The notes under the pieces were generated by a model that had not been told where the DNA came from, searched no databases, and saw only the letters and a program-made list of their open reading frames with translations. Both the position numbers and the translations under genes were made by a program. A stretch of 64,000 bases of DNA, taken from positions 87,269 to 151,268 of the forward strand of contig CALURT010000002.1 of assembly GCA_944323245.1 (NCBI GenBank), written 5' to 3'. Below, piece by piece: positions 9,366 through 16,848 of this stretch (positions within the stretch are counted from its first letter, which is position 1; the number at the start of each line of letters is the position of its first letter). This DNA comes from an uncultured Bacteroidales bacterium (GTDB lineage: Bacteria > Bacteroidota > Bacteroidia > Bacteroidales > UBA932).

Positions 9366-9989
9366 ATGAGTGATATAAATTGGAAAGAAGTATTGTTGAA
9401 ACCGATATTCAAGGGCAACCCTATCACGGTCCTCGTTCTCGGTATCTGTTCTTCTCTTGCGGTCACCGTCCAGTTGAAAGGAGCGTGCGTCATGGCACTT
9501 TCCGTGACCATCGTGACCGGACTTTCGAGTTTCGTATGTTCGCTTCTGAGAAATACGATTCCCAACCGTATCAGAATCATCGTGCAGCTTGTCGTCGTGT
9601 CGCTCATGGTAATTCTCGTGGACCAGGTCCTCAAGGCATACGCCTACCCTATCAGCAAGACATTGTCGGTATATGTGGGTCTTATCATCACGAATTGTAT
9701 CGTGATGGGCCGCATCGAGGCCTACGCCCTCGGCAACAAGCCGATTCCGTCATTGCTTGACGGACTTGCCAACGGTGTCGGTTATGGACTGATTCTCGTC
9801 GTCCTCGCATTTTTCCGTGAACTTCTCGGTTCGGGAACACTGTTCGGGTTCAGAATCATTCCTGAATCGTTCTATGCCGCAGGATACATGGACAACGGTC
9901 TGATAATCCTCCCGCCTATGGCCCTGATTCTTCTCGGAATCATAATCTGGATACAGAGAGGGATACAAAAGGATCTCCGTGAGGAATAA
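9366..9989 (+). CDS. nqrD: Na+-translocating NADH:quinone reductase subunit D
   Basis: 207 residues, normal for NqrD, a six-helix membrane protein. NqrD and NqrE are paralogues inserted in opposite topology and, in structures of the complex, hold an intramembrane iron centre with conserved Cys residues; Cys residues in the first helix (ICSSLAVT) and in TNCIVMGRIEAYA match that pattern. The GSGTLFG and FFRELLGSG segments are also typical of the family. It follows nqrC after 4 bases and precedes nqrE by 22 bases, the largest gap but one in the operon. Confidence 0.96.
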   Translation: MSDINWKEVLLKPIFKGNPITVLVLGICSSLAVTVQLKGACVMALSVTIVTGLSSFVCSLLRNTIPNRIRIIVQLVVVSLMVILVDQVLKAYAYPISKTLSVYVGLIITNCIVMGRIEAYALGNKPIPSLLDGLANGVGYGLILVVLAFFRELLGSGTLFGFRIIPESFYAAGYMDNGLIILPPMALILLGIIIWIQRGIQKDLREE

Positions 9990-10011
9990 CAACAACTAAC
10001 TCGAATCGAAA

Positions 10012-10626
10012 ATGGAATATATAAGCTTGTTTGTAAAGTCAATCTTTATTGACAACATGATATTCGCCTACTTCTTAGGCATGTGTTCGTATTTAGCTGT
10101 ATCGAAGAATGTAAAAACAGCTACCGGTTTGGGTGTCGCTGTTATCTTCGTGCTCCTGATTACTCTTCCCATAAACTATCTGCTGAATGAATTCGTGTTG
10201 AAGCCGGGAGCATTGGCATGGATGGGCGAGAAATTCGCTTCCGTGGACCTCAGCTTCCTGAGTTTCATCATATTCATTGCCGTCGTGGCTGCCATCACAC
10301 AGATAGTGGAAATGGTTGTGGAGAAATTCGCCCCGACACTGTATTCGCAATTGGGTATTTTCCTTCCTCTGATTGCCGTGAACTGTGCAATTCTCGGCGG
10401 TTCGCTCTTCATGCAGGAAAGGGATTTCGTCAATGTAGGTGAAGCCACTGTCTATGCCCTCGGCTCGGGAATCGGCTGGTTCCTTGCCATCGTGACTCTT
10501 GCCGCAATCCGGGAAAAACTCGCATATTCGCAGGTTCCGGCTCCGCTCAAGGGTCTCGGCATCACATTCATCACCGTGGGTCTCATGGCTATCGCATTCA
10601 TGACATTCATGGGTATCCAACTTTAA
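10012..10626 (+). CDS. nqrE: Na+-translocating NADH:quinone reductase subunit E
   Basis: 204 residues with six hydrophobic helices. It is the paralogue of NqrD. Typical segments are [20 protein letters not shown] at the N-terminus and [18 protein letters not shown] in the middle; the two Cys (in GMCSYL and VNCAIL) correspond to those that ligate iron together with NqrD. The start [12 protein letters not shown] is the usual NqrE start, so the ATG at 10012 is secure. It lies 22 bases after nqrD and 18 before nqrF. Confidence 0.96.
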   Translation: MEYISLFVKSIFIDNMIFAYFLGMCSYLAVSKNVKTATGLGVAVIFVLLITLPINYLLNEFVLKPGALAWMGEKFASVDLSFLSFIIFIAVVAAITQIVEMVVEKFAPTLYSQLGIFLPLIAVNCAILGGSLFMQERDFVNVGEATVYALGSGIGWFLAIVTLAAIREKLAYSQVPAPLKGLGITFITVGLMAIAFMTFMGIQL

Positions 10627-10644
10627 TTCCGGAGGTCAGATAAT

Positions 10645-11913
10645 ATGGACAGTCTTATTTCAACACTGATAATCGCCGTGATAACGATAACCGTTGTCAC
10701 GCTCATACTCGTGGCGCTGCTTCTTTTCATCAAAATCAAGCTCACGCCGTCGGGAAAAGTCAAAATCAGCATTAACGACGGCCAGAAGGAGGTGGAAGTG
10801 ACTCCGGGAAGTTCACTGCTCGCCACTCTTGCCGAACAGAAAATTTTCCTCCCGTCGGCCTGCGGCGGTAAAGGCAGTTGCGGCCAGTGCAAATGCCGTG
10901 TGCTCGAAGGCGGCGGAACAATCCTGCCTACTGAGGTCGGATTCTTCAACAGGAAACAGATACTCGACCACTGGAGATTGGGATGCCAGGTCAAGGTCAA
11001 GGAAAACCTTAAAATCGTCGTTCCGGAGTCAGCTCTGAGCGTCAAGAAATGGGAATGCGAAGTGGTTTCCAACCACAACGTGGCCACATTCATCAAGGAG
11101 TTCGTGGTGAAGCTGCCTGAAGGCGAGCACCTGCATTTCCGCTCCGGCGGTTACATTCAGGTGGACGTACCTGCCATCACTGTAGACTACAAGAATATAG
11201 ACGTGGATGAAGACTACCGTGCAGACTGGGAGAAAATGGGCATGTTCGACCTGAAGATGACCAATACGGTTCCTACCCTGAGGGCATATTCGATGGCCTG
11301 CTACCCAGCCGAAGGTGACATCATCAAACTGAATGTCAGGATAGCCACACCTCCGATTGACAGGGCTACAAGGAAATTCGTTCCGGTCAATCCGGGTGTC
11401 TGCTCATCGTATATCTTCTCCCTCAAACCGGGAGACAAGGTCATGATTTCGGGACCTTACGGGGAATTCTTCATGCCGGAGAACCTTCCGGAAGATCAGG
11501 AAATCATCTTCATCGGCGGCGGTGCCGGTATGGCTCCTATGAGAAGCCACATCATGCACCTTTTCAAGACCGAAAAGACCACGAAGAAAGTCAATTTCTT
11601 CTATGGGGCGCGCAGCCTGAAGGAAGCGTTCTATTTGGACGATTACCATGCTCTCGAGAAGGAGTTCCCGAACTTCAAGTTCCACCTTGCGCTCGACAGG
11701 CCGGATCCGGAAGCGGATGCAGCGGGAGTGGCTTATACTGCAGGTTTCGTTCACACGGTGCTTTACGAGACATACCTCAAGCAGCATGAAAATCCTGAGG
11801 ATATTCTCTACCTGATGTGCGGACCTCCTATGATGTCCTCATCCGTAGTCAATCTGCTCGACAGTCTCGGCGTACCGCCTGAGAACATCCTGTACGATAA
11901 CTTCGGAGCATGA
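10645..11913 (+). CDS. nqrF: Na+-translocating NADH:quinone reductase subunit F (NADH-oxidising)
   Basis: 422 residues. This subunit takes electrons from NADH into the complex. It has an N-terminal membrane helix (about 5-28), a 2Fe-2S ferredoxin domain with the Cys cluster in SACGGKGSCGQCKCRV plus a later Cys in LGCQVKV, an FAD domain with RAYSMACYP (the RxYS flavin motif), and an NADH domain with IGGGAGMAPMRSH and CGPPMM. It ends YDNFGA, close to the usual aromatic C-terminus. The start is supported by an upstream GGAGG 10-15 bases before the ATG. It is the last gene of the operon and is followed by a strong hairpin terminator at 11956-11990. Confidence 0.97.
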   Translation: MDSLISTLIIAVITITVVTLILVALLLFIKIKLTPSGKVKISINDGQKEVEVTPGSSLLATLAEQKIFLPSACGGKGSCGQCKCRVLEGGGTILPTEVGFFNRKQILDHWRLGCQVKVKENLKIVVPESALSVKKWECEVVSNHNVATFIKEFVVKLPEGEHLHFRSGGYIQVDVPAITVDYKNIDVDEDYRADWEKMGMFDLKMTNTVPTLRAYSMACYPAEGDIIKLNVRIATPPIDRATRKFVPVNPGVCSSYIFSLKPGDKVMISGPYGEFFMPENLPEDQEIIFIGGGAGMAPMRSHIMHLFKTEKTTKKVNFFYGARSLKEAFYLDDYHALEKEFPNFKFHLALDRPDPEADAAGVAYTAGFVHTVLYETYLKQHENPEDILYLMCGPPMMSSSVVNLLDSLGVPPENILYDNFGA

Positions 11914-11955
11914 TTTCTGACTGAATACAAAGTCATGAAAAGTGCATAAAAAGAG

Positions 11956-11990
11956 AAAGAAAAGCCCCTGAAAATCAAGGGCTTTTCTTT
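11956..11990. terminator. Rho-independent terminator after nqrF
   Basis: A 12-bp stem (AAAGAAAAGCCC at 11956-11967 with GGGCTTTTCTTT at 11979-11990) around an 11-base loop, ending in a T-rich run on the plus strand. It closes the nqr operon 43 bases after nqrF. Its A-rich left arm could also let it work for the leftward gene at 12152. The remaining ~160 bases up to 12151 show no gene. Confidence 0.9.
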
Positions 11991-12151
11991 TATCCTAACT
12001 GGTAAGCGTCTTTCTTTTTTGTAGATTCTTGATTTTTTAGTGTTTTGCCACGTTGAAGCAGGAGTTATCTGTAATGATACCGCATAGCCAACACCTCAAC
12101 CTCAATAATACTTCTGTTGTTCCCAAATCTGCAATCAATCTTCTCCGCAGT

Positions 12152-12925
12152 CTATTCCCCGCCGCTGCGTTTTCCGAATCTGTAGCCGATACCTATGTAA
12201 TATTGGTTCGTAAACATGTCGTATGTCTCGGAATATGCGCCTTTATACCTGTCAATCAGCCCCTTGGTAAAACCGGCCCGTATTTCGAAATGATTCCAGA
12301 AGCGGAATCCGATGCCAACGTCAAAGCGGAGATCGAACGACCTCTGCTGATATCCGGCCTTGTCCAACTCTGACTGCAGGTATTGCTGCATGGCTGCCGT
12401 ACCGCTGATGCCGATCTGCTGGCCGAGAATGCCTCCGAATGCCACGTCCGTAATAGCTCCCGAATAATTGTTGTACTTAGCCTTGACGGTCAGTTCATCG
12501 TTTGACATGAACATGTCCGTCACGGAGCCTGCACCGAATGAAAACACCGGACCGGCATAAAGGTAAAAGACCGATTTGCTGTTGCGGAAGCCGAATTCAT
12601 ACTTGAAATTGACAGGGATGTTCACCCAATGGTCCACCTGCTGTTCAGTACCGTTGAATCCGGATATATCTCCAGAATAGCTCACCGAAAGATAATTGTA
12701 ATCGAGACCTGGCGTGATGTAGAATCCTTTCACCACGTGGATGTTGTAATCAATACCGATATACATCCCGTCCCCGTAGCGTGAGGTGAACCCCTGCGAG
12801 CCCGGCTCTTCAAATGTCTGGATCGGAAGCGTTACCCCGCCCTGAAAACTCAACTGCGCCGAAGCGGAAATTCCCGCTGCCGCAAACACGACTGCCGCAA
12901 TGACAATTCTCCTGAAACCTTTCAT
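12152..12925 (-). CDS. Outer membrane beta-barrel protein, PorT-like family
   Basis: 257 residues from the chosen ATG. The protein begins with a signal peptide (MKGFRRIVIAAVVFAAAG, cleavage likely after SASAQ), followed by alternating strands with aromatic ends (LSFQGGVTLPIQ, GLDYNYLSVSYSG, VNIPVNFKYEF, FEIRAGFTKGLIDRY) and a closing strand YYIGIGYRFGKR. This is the layout of the OMP_b-brl_2/PorT-like barrels common in Bacteroidota. The frame is open up to an ATG at 12955, which would add 10 residues (MDFEMKYYDI); the later start gives a cleaner signal peptide, but neither has a clear Shine-Dalgarno. The gene lies downstream of the decayed part of the toxin locus and may not be related to it. 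Confidence 0.8.
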   Translation of the reverse strand: MKGFRRIVIAAVVFAAAGISASAQLSFQGGVTLPIQTFEEPGSQGFTSRYGDGMYIGIDYNIHVVKGFYITPGLDYNYLSVSYSGDISGFNGTEQQVDHWVNIPVNFKYEFGFRNSKSVFYLYAGPVFSFGAGSVTDMFMSNDELTVKAKYNNYSGAITDVAFGGILGQQIGISGTAAMQQYLQSELDKAGYQQRSFDLRFDVGIGFRFWNHFEIRAGFTKGLIDRYKGAYSETYDMFTNQYYIGIGYRFGKRSGGE

Positions 12926-12939
12926 AATATCGTAATATT

Positions 12940-13071
12940 TCATTTCAAAATCCATTTACCGACTGTACTTCCTTCTCGAACCAGTCTTTTTTCTTCACGC
13001 AACATATCAATCATTTTCCGGACTCAGCGTTCACTTAAATTAAGCCGCCTTGATAATTCAGCTCTCGAAAT
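12940..13071 (-). pseudogene. Remnant of a winged helix-turn-helix C-terminus
   Basis: Reading leftwards from 13071 the frame gives ISRAELSRRLNLSER, a stop (TGA at 13024-13026), then VRKMIDMLREEKRLVREG and STVGKWILK before a TGA at 12940-12942. The pattern, a helix-turn-helix with a following wing, is that of HTH tails found at the end of some ATP-binding or AlbA-domain regulators. There is no start codon or upstream domain in frame, and an internal stop breaks it. I take it as a decayed gene end; the family assignment is by pattern only. Confidence 0.4.
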
Positions 13072-13137
13072 AGACGTGTGCTGCTACTGCCAATCCTGTC
13101 CATTACAAATATATTGTTTTTCTCTGAAATCGGTAAT

Positions 13138-13276
13138 TTATATCTTTTCATCGGACAACAGCTTCCGGAAATTTTGCTCGAATCGTTCATCTTCTTCATT
13201 ATCATATAGTTTAGGTATGTTAATCCTTTCTTACAAACATTCCATTGCTTTGGCCCGGTCTCCTCTTAAATAATAC
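13138..13276 (-). pseudogene. Detached C-terminal fragment of the immunity-like gene at 13419-13892
   Basis: Read leftwards, this stretch gives YYLRGDRAKAMECL, a stop, then ERINIPKLYDNEEDERFEQ and NFRKLLSDE. It lines up with the C-terminus of the intact paralogue at 15697-16317 (YYLKGDKDKALACLEERR ... VKFDENFRMLLSG). It is therefore the end of the same duplicated gene, cut off from its N-terminal part by the structured insertion at about 13277-13432, and it has since gained an in-frame TAA. Confidence 0.75.
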
Positions 13277-13432
13277 ACGTGAGTTCGATGAAATTCAATT
13301 TATTGAGAATCATCGAACTACCTCTGAGGAGCAGAACGGAGTTCTGTGACGGGCTCCCGGAGAGGGAGCGGTGAGGGTGACGCCCCTTAACAAGGGCTGT
13401 CGCTATAGCGACTGGGGATTAAGAAAAAGTGG
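13277..13432. repeat. Structured ~155-bp insertion with several nested hairpins
   Basis: This piece sits exactly where the paralogous gene at 15697-16317 is continuous, so it is an insertion (with loss of about ten codons). It is almost entirely self-complementary in parts: AGTTCGATGA at 13282-13291 pairs with TCATCGAACT at 13310-13319; CAGAAC/GTTCTG at about 13331-13345; GCTCCC/GGGAGC just after; CCCTT/AAGGG at about 13385-13396; and a perfect 14-base palindrome GTCGCTATAGCGAC at 13399-13412. It has no reading frame of note. It may be a non-autonomous mobile element or a compound REP-type repeat; edges are approximate to within about ten bases. Confidence 0.6.
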
Positions 13433-13892
13433 ATTTCGGAGAAATCCCGACTTCAGCATTCTGAAAGGCCGTCAACAACTCATCCGGATCAGAATATTTC
13501 TGAAAAACCGGATAACCGTACTCTATTATCGTATCCTTGATTTCACCAAACAATTCAGCAGAATCTGCGTGATCATGGTAATCCCATTCATAAAACTTAC
13601 GGGTAGGCGTGAAATATCCTATTTGATGATTCAGTACAGGATATATGGCTTTCAGGTCCAACGACACTCCACATCTGTAAAGGAGCTCTTCCAAAGGTCT
13701 GTAATAGACTCCTGCTAAACAAGATATGAAAATATGTCCCTTGTAGCGGAATGAAGCTGTTGAAAAGCCCAAGGTGCCGTATGTGTCATCGCTTATTTGT
13801 TTGACATAATAGCGGCTCCTGTTCTTTTTGAATCCAATTTCCTGGCACATTTCTTTCAAATGTTTCTCCAATTCTTTTCTTAACGGTGACAT
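13419..13892 (-). CDS. Truncated immunity-like protein, N-terminal part of a broken gene
   Basis: 157 residues from the ATG at 13892, which has a strong Shine-Dalgarno (AAGGAGGT, 4 bases before the ATG). The frame is open to an ATG at 13925, but the shared MSPLRKELEKHLKEMCQEIG start and upstream sequence of the paralogue at 16317 decide for 13892. It matches that 206-residue paralogue as far as EVGIS near residue 150 and then runs into the inserted repeat, ending KSTFS. The missing C-terminus is found at 13138-13276. Short proteins of this shape (IGFKKNRSxYYVKQ, then QIGYFTPxxxFxEWDYH) recall DUF4304-like proteins seen near toxin genes, but the family is not certain. Probably non-functional. 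Confidence 0.6.
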   Translation of the reverse strand: MSPLRKELEKHLKEMCQEIGFKKNRSRYYVKQISDDTYGTLGFSTASFRYKGHIFISCLAGVYYRPLEELLYRCGVSLDLKAIYPVLNHQIGYFTPTRKFYEWDYHDHADSAELFGEIKDTIIEYGYPVFQKYSDPDELLTAFQNAEVGISPKSTFS

Positions 13893-13917
13893 TGTGACCT
13901 CCTTCGCTTTATATATT

Positions 13918-14493
13918 CTATTCAATCATACCTGTACTTCCGTTGTTTTCGGAATATTTAAGGACTTTTTCCACTACCATCCGTCTGTAGTCTTTGAGGT
14001 CAATCCCATGACACAATATCTGCCAGTTGGCATCAAATTTTTCGTTGCTTCGCAAAGGCATATAAGCAGGAATAGGAATAGCGGCATGATACTGTAAACC
14101 ATATTTCTCTGATACCCGGGGCGAGACCAACTTGGTAATTATTATTGTCACAAATTCAGAACTATAGTACAATTCAAAATCAACCCAGGAAATATTTCCC
14201 TGATTATCATATATCAGATCTACGAGATTCGATAGTCCCATAAATCTGTTTTTGACGAAACATCGGTATATCTTTCTTGTTTGCCCGCTATGTTCCCTGT
14301 CGTTTTTCCATCCTGAACAAAGTGAAGGAATCTTCGGTCTGATTCGCCGGCGGTGCCATCTGCCGGCGCAGATTTCCACAGGCATATACAGGATGCTTTC
14401 GGACGTGTTATTGACACATGTGTCCCTGCACATATCCAATAACCGCTCCGTCATTCCTCTACATGATTCCGATATTTTTTCTTTCGTCTCCAT
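13918..14493 (-). CDS. Unknown protein of the toxin locus, with a repeat inside the reading frame
   Basis: 191 residues; family not recognised. No signal peptide or membrane span. The C-terminal half (about 85-191) looks like a normal globular protein (SNLVDLIYDNQGNISWVDFE, then HAAIPIPAYMPLRSN). The region around residues 45-70 (CAGRWHRRRIRPKIPSLCSG) is unlike the rest and is encoded by a dispersed repeat (14308-14333) plus an adjoining GC-rich hairpin (14345-14368). The repeat therefore appears to have landed in the gene without breaking the frame. It lies between an intact lipoprotein gene and the truncated immunity-like gene. Its position in the immunity array suggests a toxin-immunity role, but nothing in the sequence proves it. 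An alternative start is Met14. Confidence 0.55.
   Translation of the reverse strand: METKEKISESCRGMTERLLDMCRDTCVNNTSESILYMPVEICAGRWHRRRIRPKIPSLCSGWKNDREHSGQTRKIYRCFVKNRFMGLSNLVDLIYDNQGNISWVDFELYYSSEFVTIIITKLVSPRVSEKYGLQYHAAIPIPAYMPLRSNEKFDANWQILCHGIDLKDYRRMVVEKVLKYSENNGSTGMIE
14308..14368. repeat. Dispersed short repeat, copy 2, with adjoining hairpin, inside a gene
   Basis: Bases 14308-14333 match, in reverse orientation, the repeat at 3406-3443 (CCATCCTGAAC...GAAGGAATCT). Directly beside it CGCCGGC (14345-14351) pairs with GCCGGCG (14362-14368). Both are within the coding sequence at 13918-14493. Confidence 0.55.
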
Positions 14494-14594
14494 TATACTT
14501 TATCCATTACTTACTCTGGACCTGTAACCTAATCCAAAATAAAAATTATTGATATTAAGATTGTTATTCTTTCCGGCAATTTTCCAATCCTGTT

Positions 14595-15050
14595 TCAATC
14601 ATACCTGTTCGACCCTTCACCATACGGAGGAAACATTTCAATATCTTTCATTTCCTCTGTCGGAGGATAATATACTGTCCAATTCAATTTTTCCAATTCG
14701 TCTATACTCAAATCATATCGTTGAAGAACCATATAATCTTTTCTTATCGTTTCCCATGGTACGCTGTTGACAACATCCTTGTAAAAAATAAAAAGGCACA
14801 TTTTTTCATTTACAATTGTTCTATTCCACCTGCGCGTTGTAAAAGTCGCTCTGCCAAAACTATGCGGCAATACCTCTTCAAAATACATTTTTTCTTTTAT
14901 GGTCGTATCCGGATAATCATAAGTTCCATCAGTCAATAATGTATATCCCGAATTATTGTGCATGTATATATCAAGTTCATAATCTCCAAATGGTCCGCAG
15001 CTTGATATGCAGAGTCCTGCAAGTACAATAAATTTTAAAGATGCTTTCAT
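14595..15050 (-). CDS. Small lipoprotein of the toxin locus, paralogue of the next gene
   Basis: 151 residues from the ATG at 15050, which gives a lipoprotein signal MKASLKFIVLAGLCISSC with the Cys at residue 18. The frame stays open to 15146, but the added 32 residues lack a signal. It is clearly related to the lipoprotein at 15162-15680: both have NNSGY/NRSSS near the N-terminus, PWETIRKDYMVLQRYDLSI-like (W-x-x-I-x-K-x-Y-x-x-L-R-Y-D-L-S) in the second half, and end YPPTxxMKxxxMFPPYGEGxNRYD. The family is unknown to me. The pair sits downstream of an RHS toxin and its Imm26-like gene, so a surface-anchored protective role is possible but unproven. Confidence 0.75.
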   Translation of the reverse strand: MKASLKFIVLAGLCISSCGPFGDYELDIYMHNNSGYTLLTDGTYDYPDTTIKEKMYFEEVLPHSFGRATFTTRRWNRTIVNEKMCLFIFYKDVVNSVPWETIRKDYMVLQRYDLSIDELEKLNWTVYYPPTEEMKDIEMFPPYGEGSNRYD

Positions 15051-15161
15051 TTTCTCAATATTTTTTACAAAAAAATCCTGAAGCAATTTGCCATATTCTT
15101 CCCATAATTGTCCTATTAGGATCTGATTGGAATAAACCCATATCAATTTTCCAATCCTGTT

Positions 15162-15680
15162 TCAATCATACCTGTTCGTCCCTTCGCCGTACGGAGGAAA
15201 CATATGCATGTCCTTCATCGCAGCCGTCGGAGGATACGGAATAGTATAGCCGGTTCCGTCATCCTGTATTAATGCCATAATATCTTCAATACTGAGATCG
15301 TATCTGCGCAAGATTTTATAGCCTTTCACTATTTCATCCCATGGTTCGTCCGCAACTGTTGTTGAATCCAATATGAAAACCATCAGCGTATCGCATGGTA
15401 TACCTTCAAAAAAATCTTCCAATGTATGTGCATATGTATGCTCATTATAACGCCTTCCTCCTCGTATTTCAAGTAAACCCGATTCAGGTGAAAAATAAAT
15501 CGCTGTATCTTTATACGATTTTTTATATTCTTTGTTAAGGCTTGTCTCATAGCATCTTATGCATGAGGACGATCTGTTTTGCAAAACAATAGTATCTCCA
15601 TAAGTGAACGATCCGGGGCATCCGGTCAGGATTGTAACTATCCCTGCAAAAACCAACAGTTTGAATACTGAATTTTTCAT
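15162..15680 (-). CDS. Small lipoprotein of the toxin locus
   Basis: 172 residues. The signal peptide MKNSVFKLLVFAGIVTILTGC ends in a lipobox Cys at residue 21. The mature part is about 150 residues and is paralogous to the protein encoded at 14595-15050, most strongly over the last 60 residues (KGYKILRRYDLSIEDI and the tail YPPTAAMKDMHMFPPYGEG). It lies 16 bases after the immunity-like gene at 15697, so it is probably in the same leftward transcript as the RHS toxin. Function unknown. Confidence 0.8.
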   Translation of the reverse strand: MKNSVFKLLVFAGIVTILTGCPGSFTYGDTIVLQNRSSSCIRCYETSLNKEYKKSYKDTAIYFSPESGLLEIRGGRRYNEHTYAHTLEDFFEGIPCDTLMVFILDSTTVADEPWDEIVKGYKILRRYDLSIEDIMALIQDDGTGYTIPYPPTAAMKDMHMFPPYGEGTNRYD

Positions 15681-15696
15681 CGTCTATCCGATTTTT

Positions 15697-16317
15697 CTAC
15701 TCTAACTTCTGCCCACCGGACAACAGCATCCGGAAATTCTCATCAAATTTCACTTCGGCTTCATTTCCGAATTTTTGGTTTTTGATACGTCTTTCTTCCA
15801 AACATGCCAGTGCCTTGTCTTTGTCTCCTTTCAGATAATATAATATGGCTTTACCTGCCGTAAGGGATACTATCGATGCACCTACATCTCCACAATTAAA
15901 GGCTTCCATCAGTGCATCGGGGTCAGAATATTTCTGAAAGACTGGATAACCGTACCTTATTATTGTATCCTTGACTTCATTAAAAAATTCTACATTATCG
16001 ACATCAGCGTGATAGTCCCATTCAAAAAACCTATGAGCCGGTGTAAAATATCCTATTTGTCTACTTAATGTAGGATAAATGCCGTTAAAATTTATCTCTG
16101 CGTATTTGCTGAAGATTTCTGCCAATGGACCGTACGAGACTCCTACCAAGAATGACAGATAAACATGTCCTCTTTTTGAAATCATTAAAAAAAAGAGTGT
16201 ACCATATGTATCTTCATTAAGCTGCTTGACATAGTAACTGCTCCTGTTCTTTTTGAATCCAATTTCCTGGCACATTTCTTTCAAATGCTTTTCCAATTCT
16301 TTTCTTAACGGTGACAT
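15697..16317 (-). CDS. Immunity-like protein, DUF4304-like by pattern
   Basis: 206 residues. No signal peptide or membrane span, so it should be cytoplasmic. The start at 16317 has an AAGGAGGT Shine-Dalgarno 4 bases upstream, shared base for base with the truncated copy at 13892. Visible features are IGFKKNRSSYYVKQ near the N-terminus, a hydrophobic FLMISKRGHVYLSFLVGVS strand region, QIGYFTPAHRFFEWDYH in the middle and a charged helical tail with YYLKGDKDKALACLEERR. The overall plan recalls DUF4304-like proteins, which are often found near polymorphic toxins, but I cannot confirm that. It lies 30 bases after the Imm26-like gene and was duplicated within the locus. Confidence 0.7.
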   Translation of the reverse strand: MSPLRKELEKHLKEMCQEIGFKKNRSSYYVKQLNEDTYGTLFFLMISKRGHVYLSFLVGVSYGPLAEIFSKYAEINFNGIYPTLSRQIGYFTPAHRFFEWDYHADVDNVEFFNEVKDTIIRYGYPVFQKYSDPDALMEAFNCGDVGASIVSLTAGKAILYYLKGDKDKALACLEERRIKNQKFGNEAEVKFDENFRMLLSGGQKLE

Positions 16318-16347
16318 TGTGACCTCCTTCGCTTTATTTCATCTCAA

Positions 16348-16848
16348 TCAGACCCTATGTATTGCTTCTTCATCAGGAAATGCCGGAATAAATCTTCCTT
16401 TTGTGAGTTTACATATAATATTTGATGGCTGAAACAAAGGACCCCAGTATGCATTTTTAAATCTTCTCGGCAATCTCTTGAATTCTCTGTATCTCTTAAA
16501 ATATATACCCCATACATACCAGCTTTCTGGGTATAGATCATCTGCTTCATTATACATCATGAAGCGGATTTTTTTAACATTGCCAAGCATCTCTGAATTC
16601 GCGTATTTGCTCCACACTTCATCCCTTATGCCGTTCTTGATAAAAACATGGGAACAGAAATCTACGTCATCGTTTACAATTTCCTCTACGGTTGGGTACT
16701 CATCCTTTCCGTAAGATTTTGCAAAAACCCTTATCGTTTCTCCATTCAGTTGATTAATGTCCAATCCTAAAAATTGAAAATAGCGTTTTGTTCCATTTTC
16801 CAACGGGACCTCGAATATGTCCCCGATTTTTAGCCTTATACGTTTCAT
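16348..16848 (-). CDS. Imm26-like immunity protein, coupled to the RHS toxin
   Basis: 166 residues from the ATG at 16848. This ATG overlaps the toxin's stop codon as ATGA (16845-16848), so the two proteins are very likely made together by translational coupling; the longer frame starting at 16881 would run into the toxin gene. The N-terminus RIRLKIGDIFEVPLENGTKR fits the Imm26 family of polymorphic-toxin immunity proteins (kxGDxFxIPLxxGxxxY). The rest is beta-rich with many aromatic residues (WYVWGIYFKRYREFKRL). The likely role is to bind and block the GIY-YIG-like C-terminal domain of the RHS protein in the producing cell and its kin. The partner assignment is inferred from position. Confidence 0.7.
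   Translation of the reverse strand: MKRIRLKIGDIFEVPLENGTKRYFQFLGLDINQLNGETIRVFAKSYGKDEYPTVEEIVNDDVDFCSHVFIKNGIRDEVWSKYANSEMLGNVKKIRFMMYNEADDLYPESWYVWGIYFKRYREFKRLPRRFKNAYWGPLFQPSNIICKLTKGRFIPAFPDEEAIHRV

Noticed and set aside
13277..13432. CRISPR-like array
   Set aside because: The hairpins differ from each other and are not evenly spaced direct repeats with spacers; no cas gene in the window.
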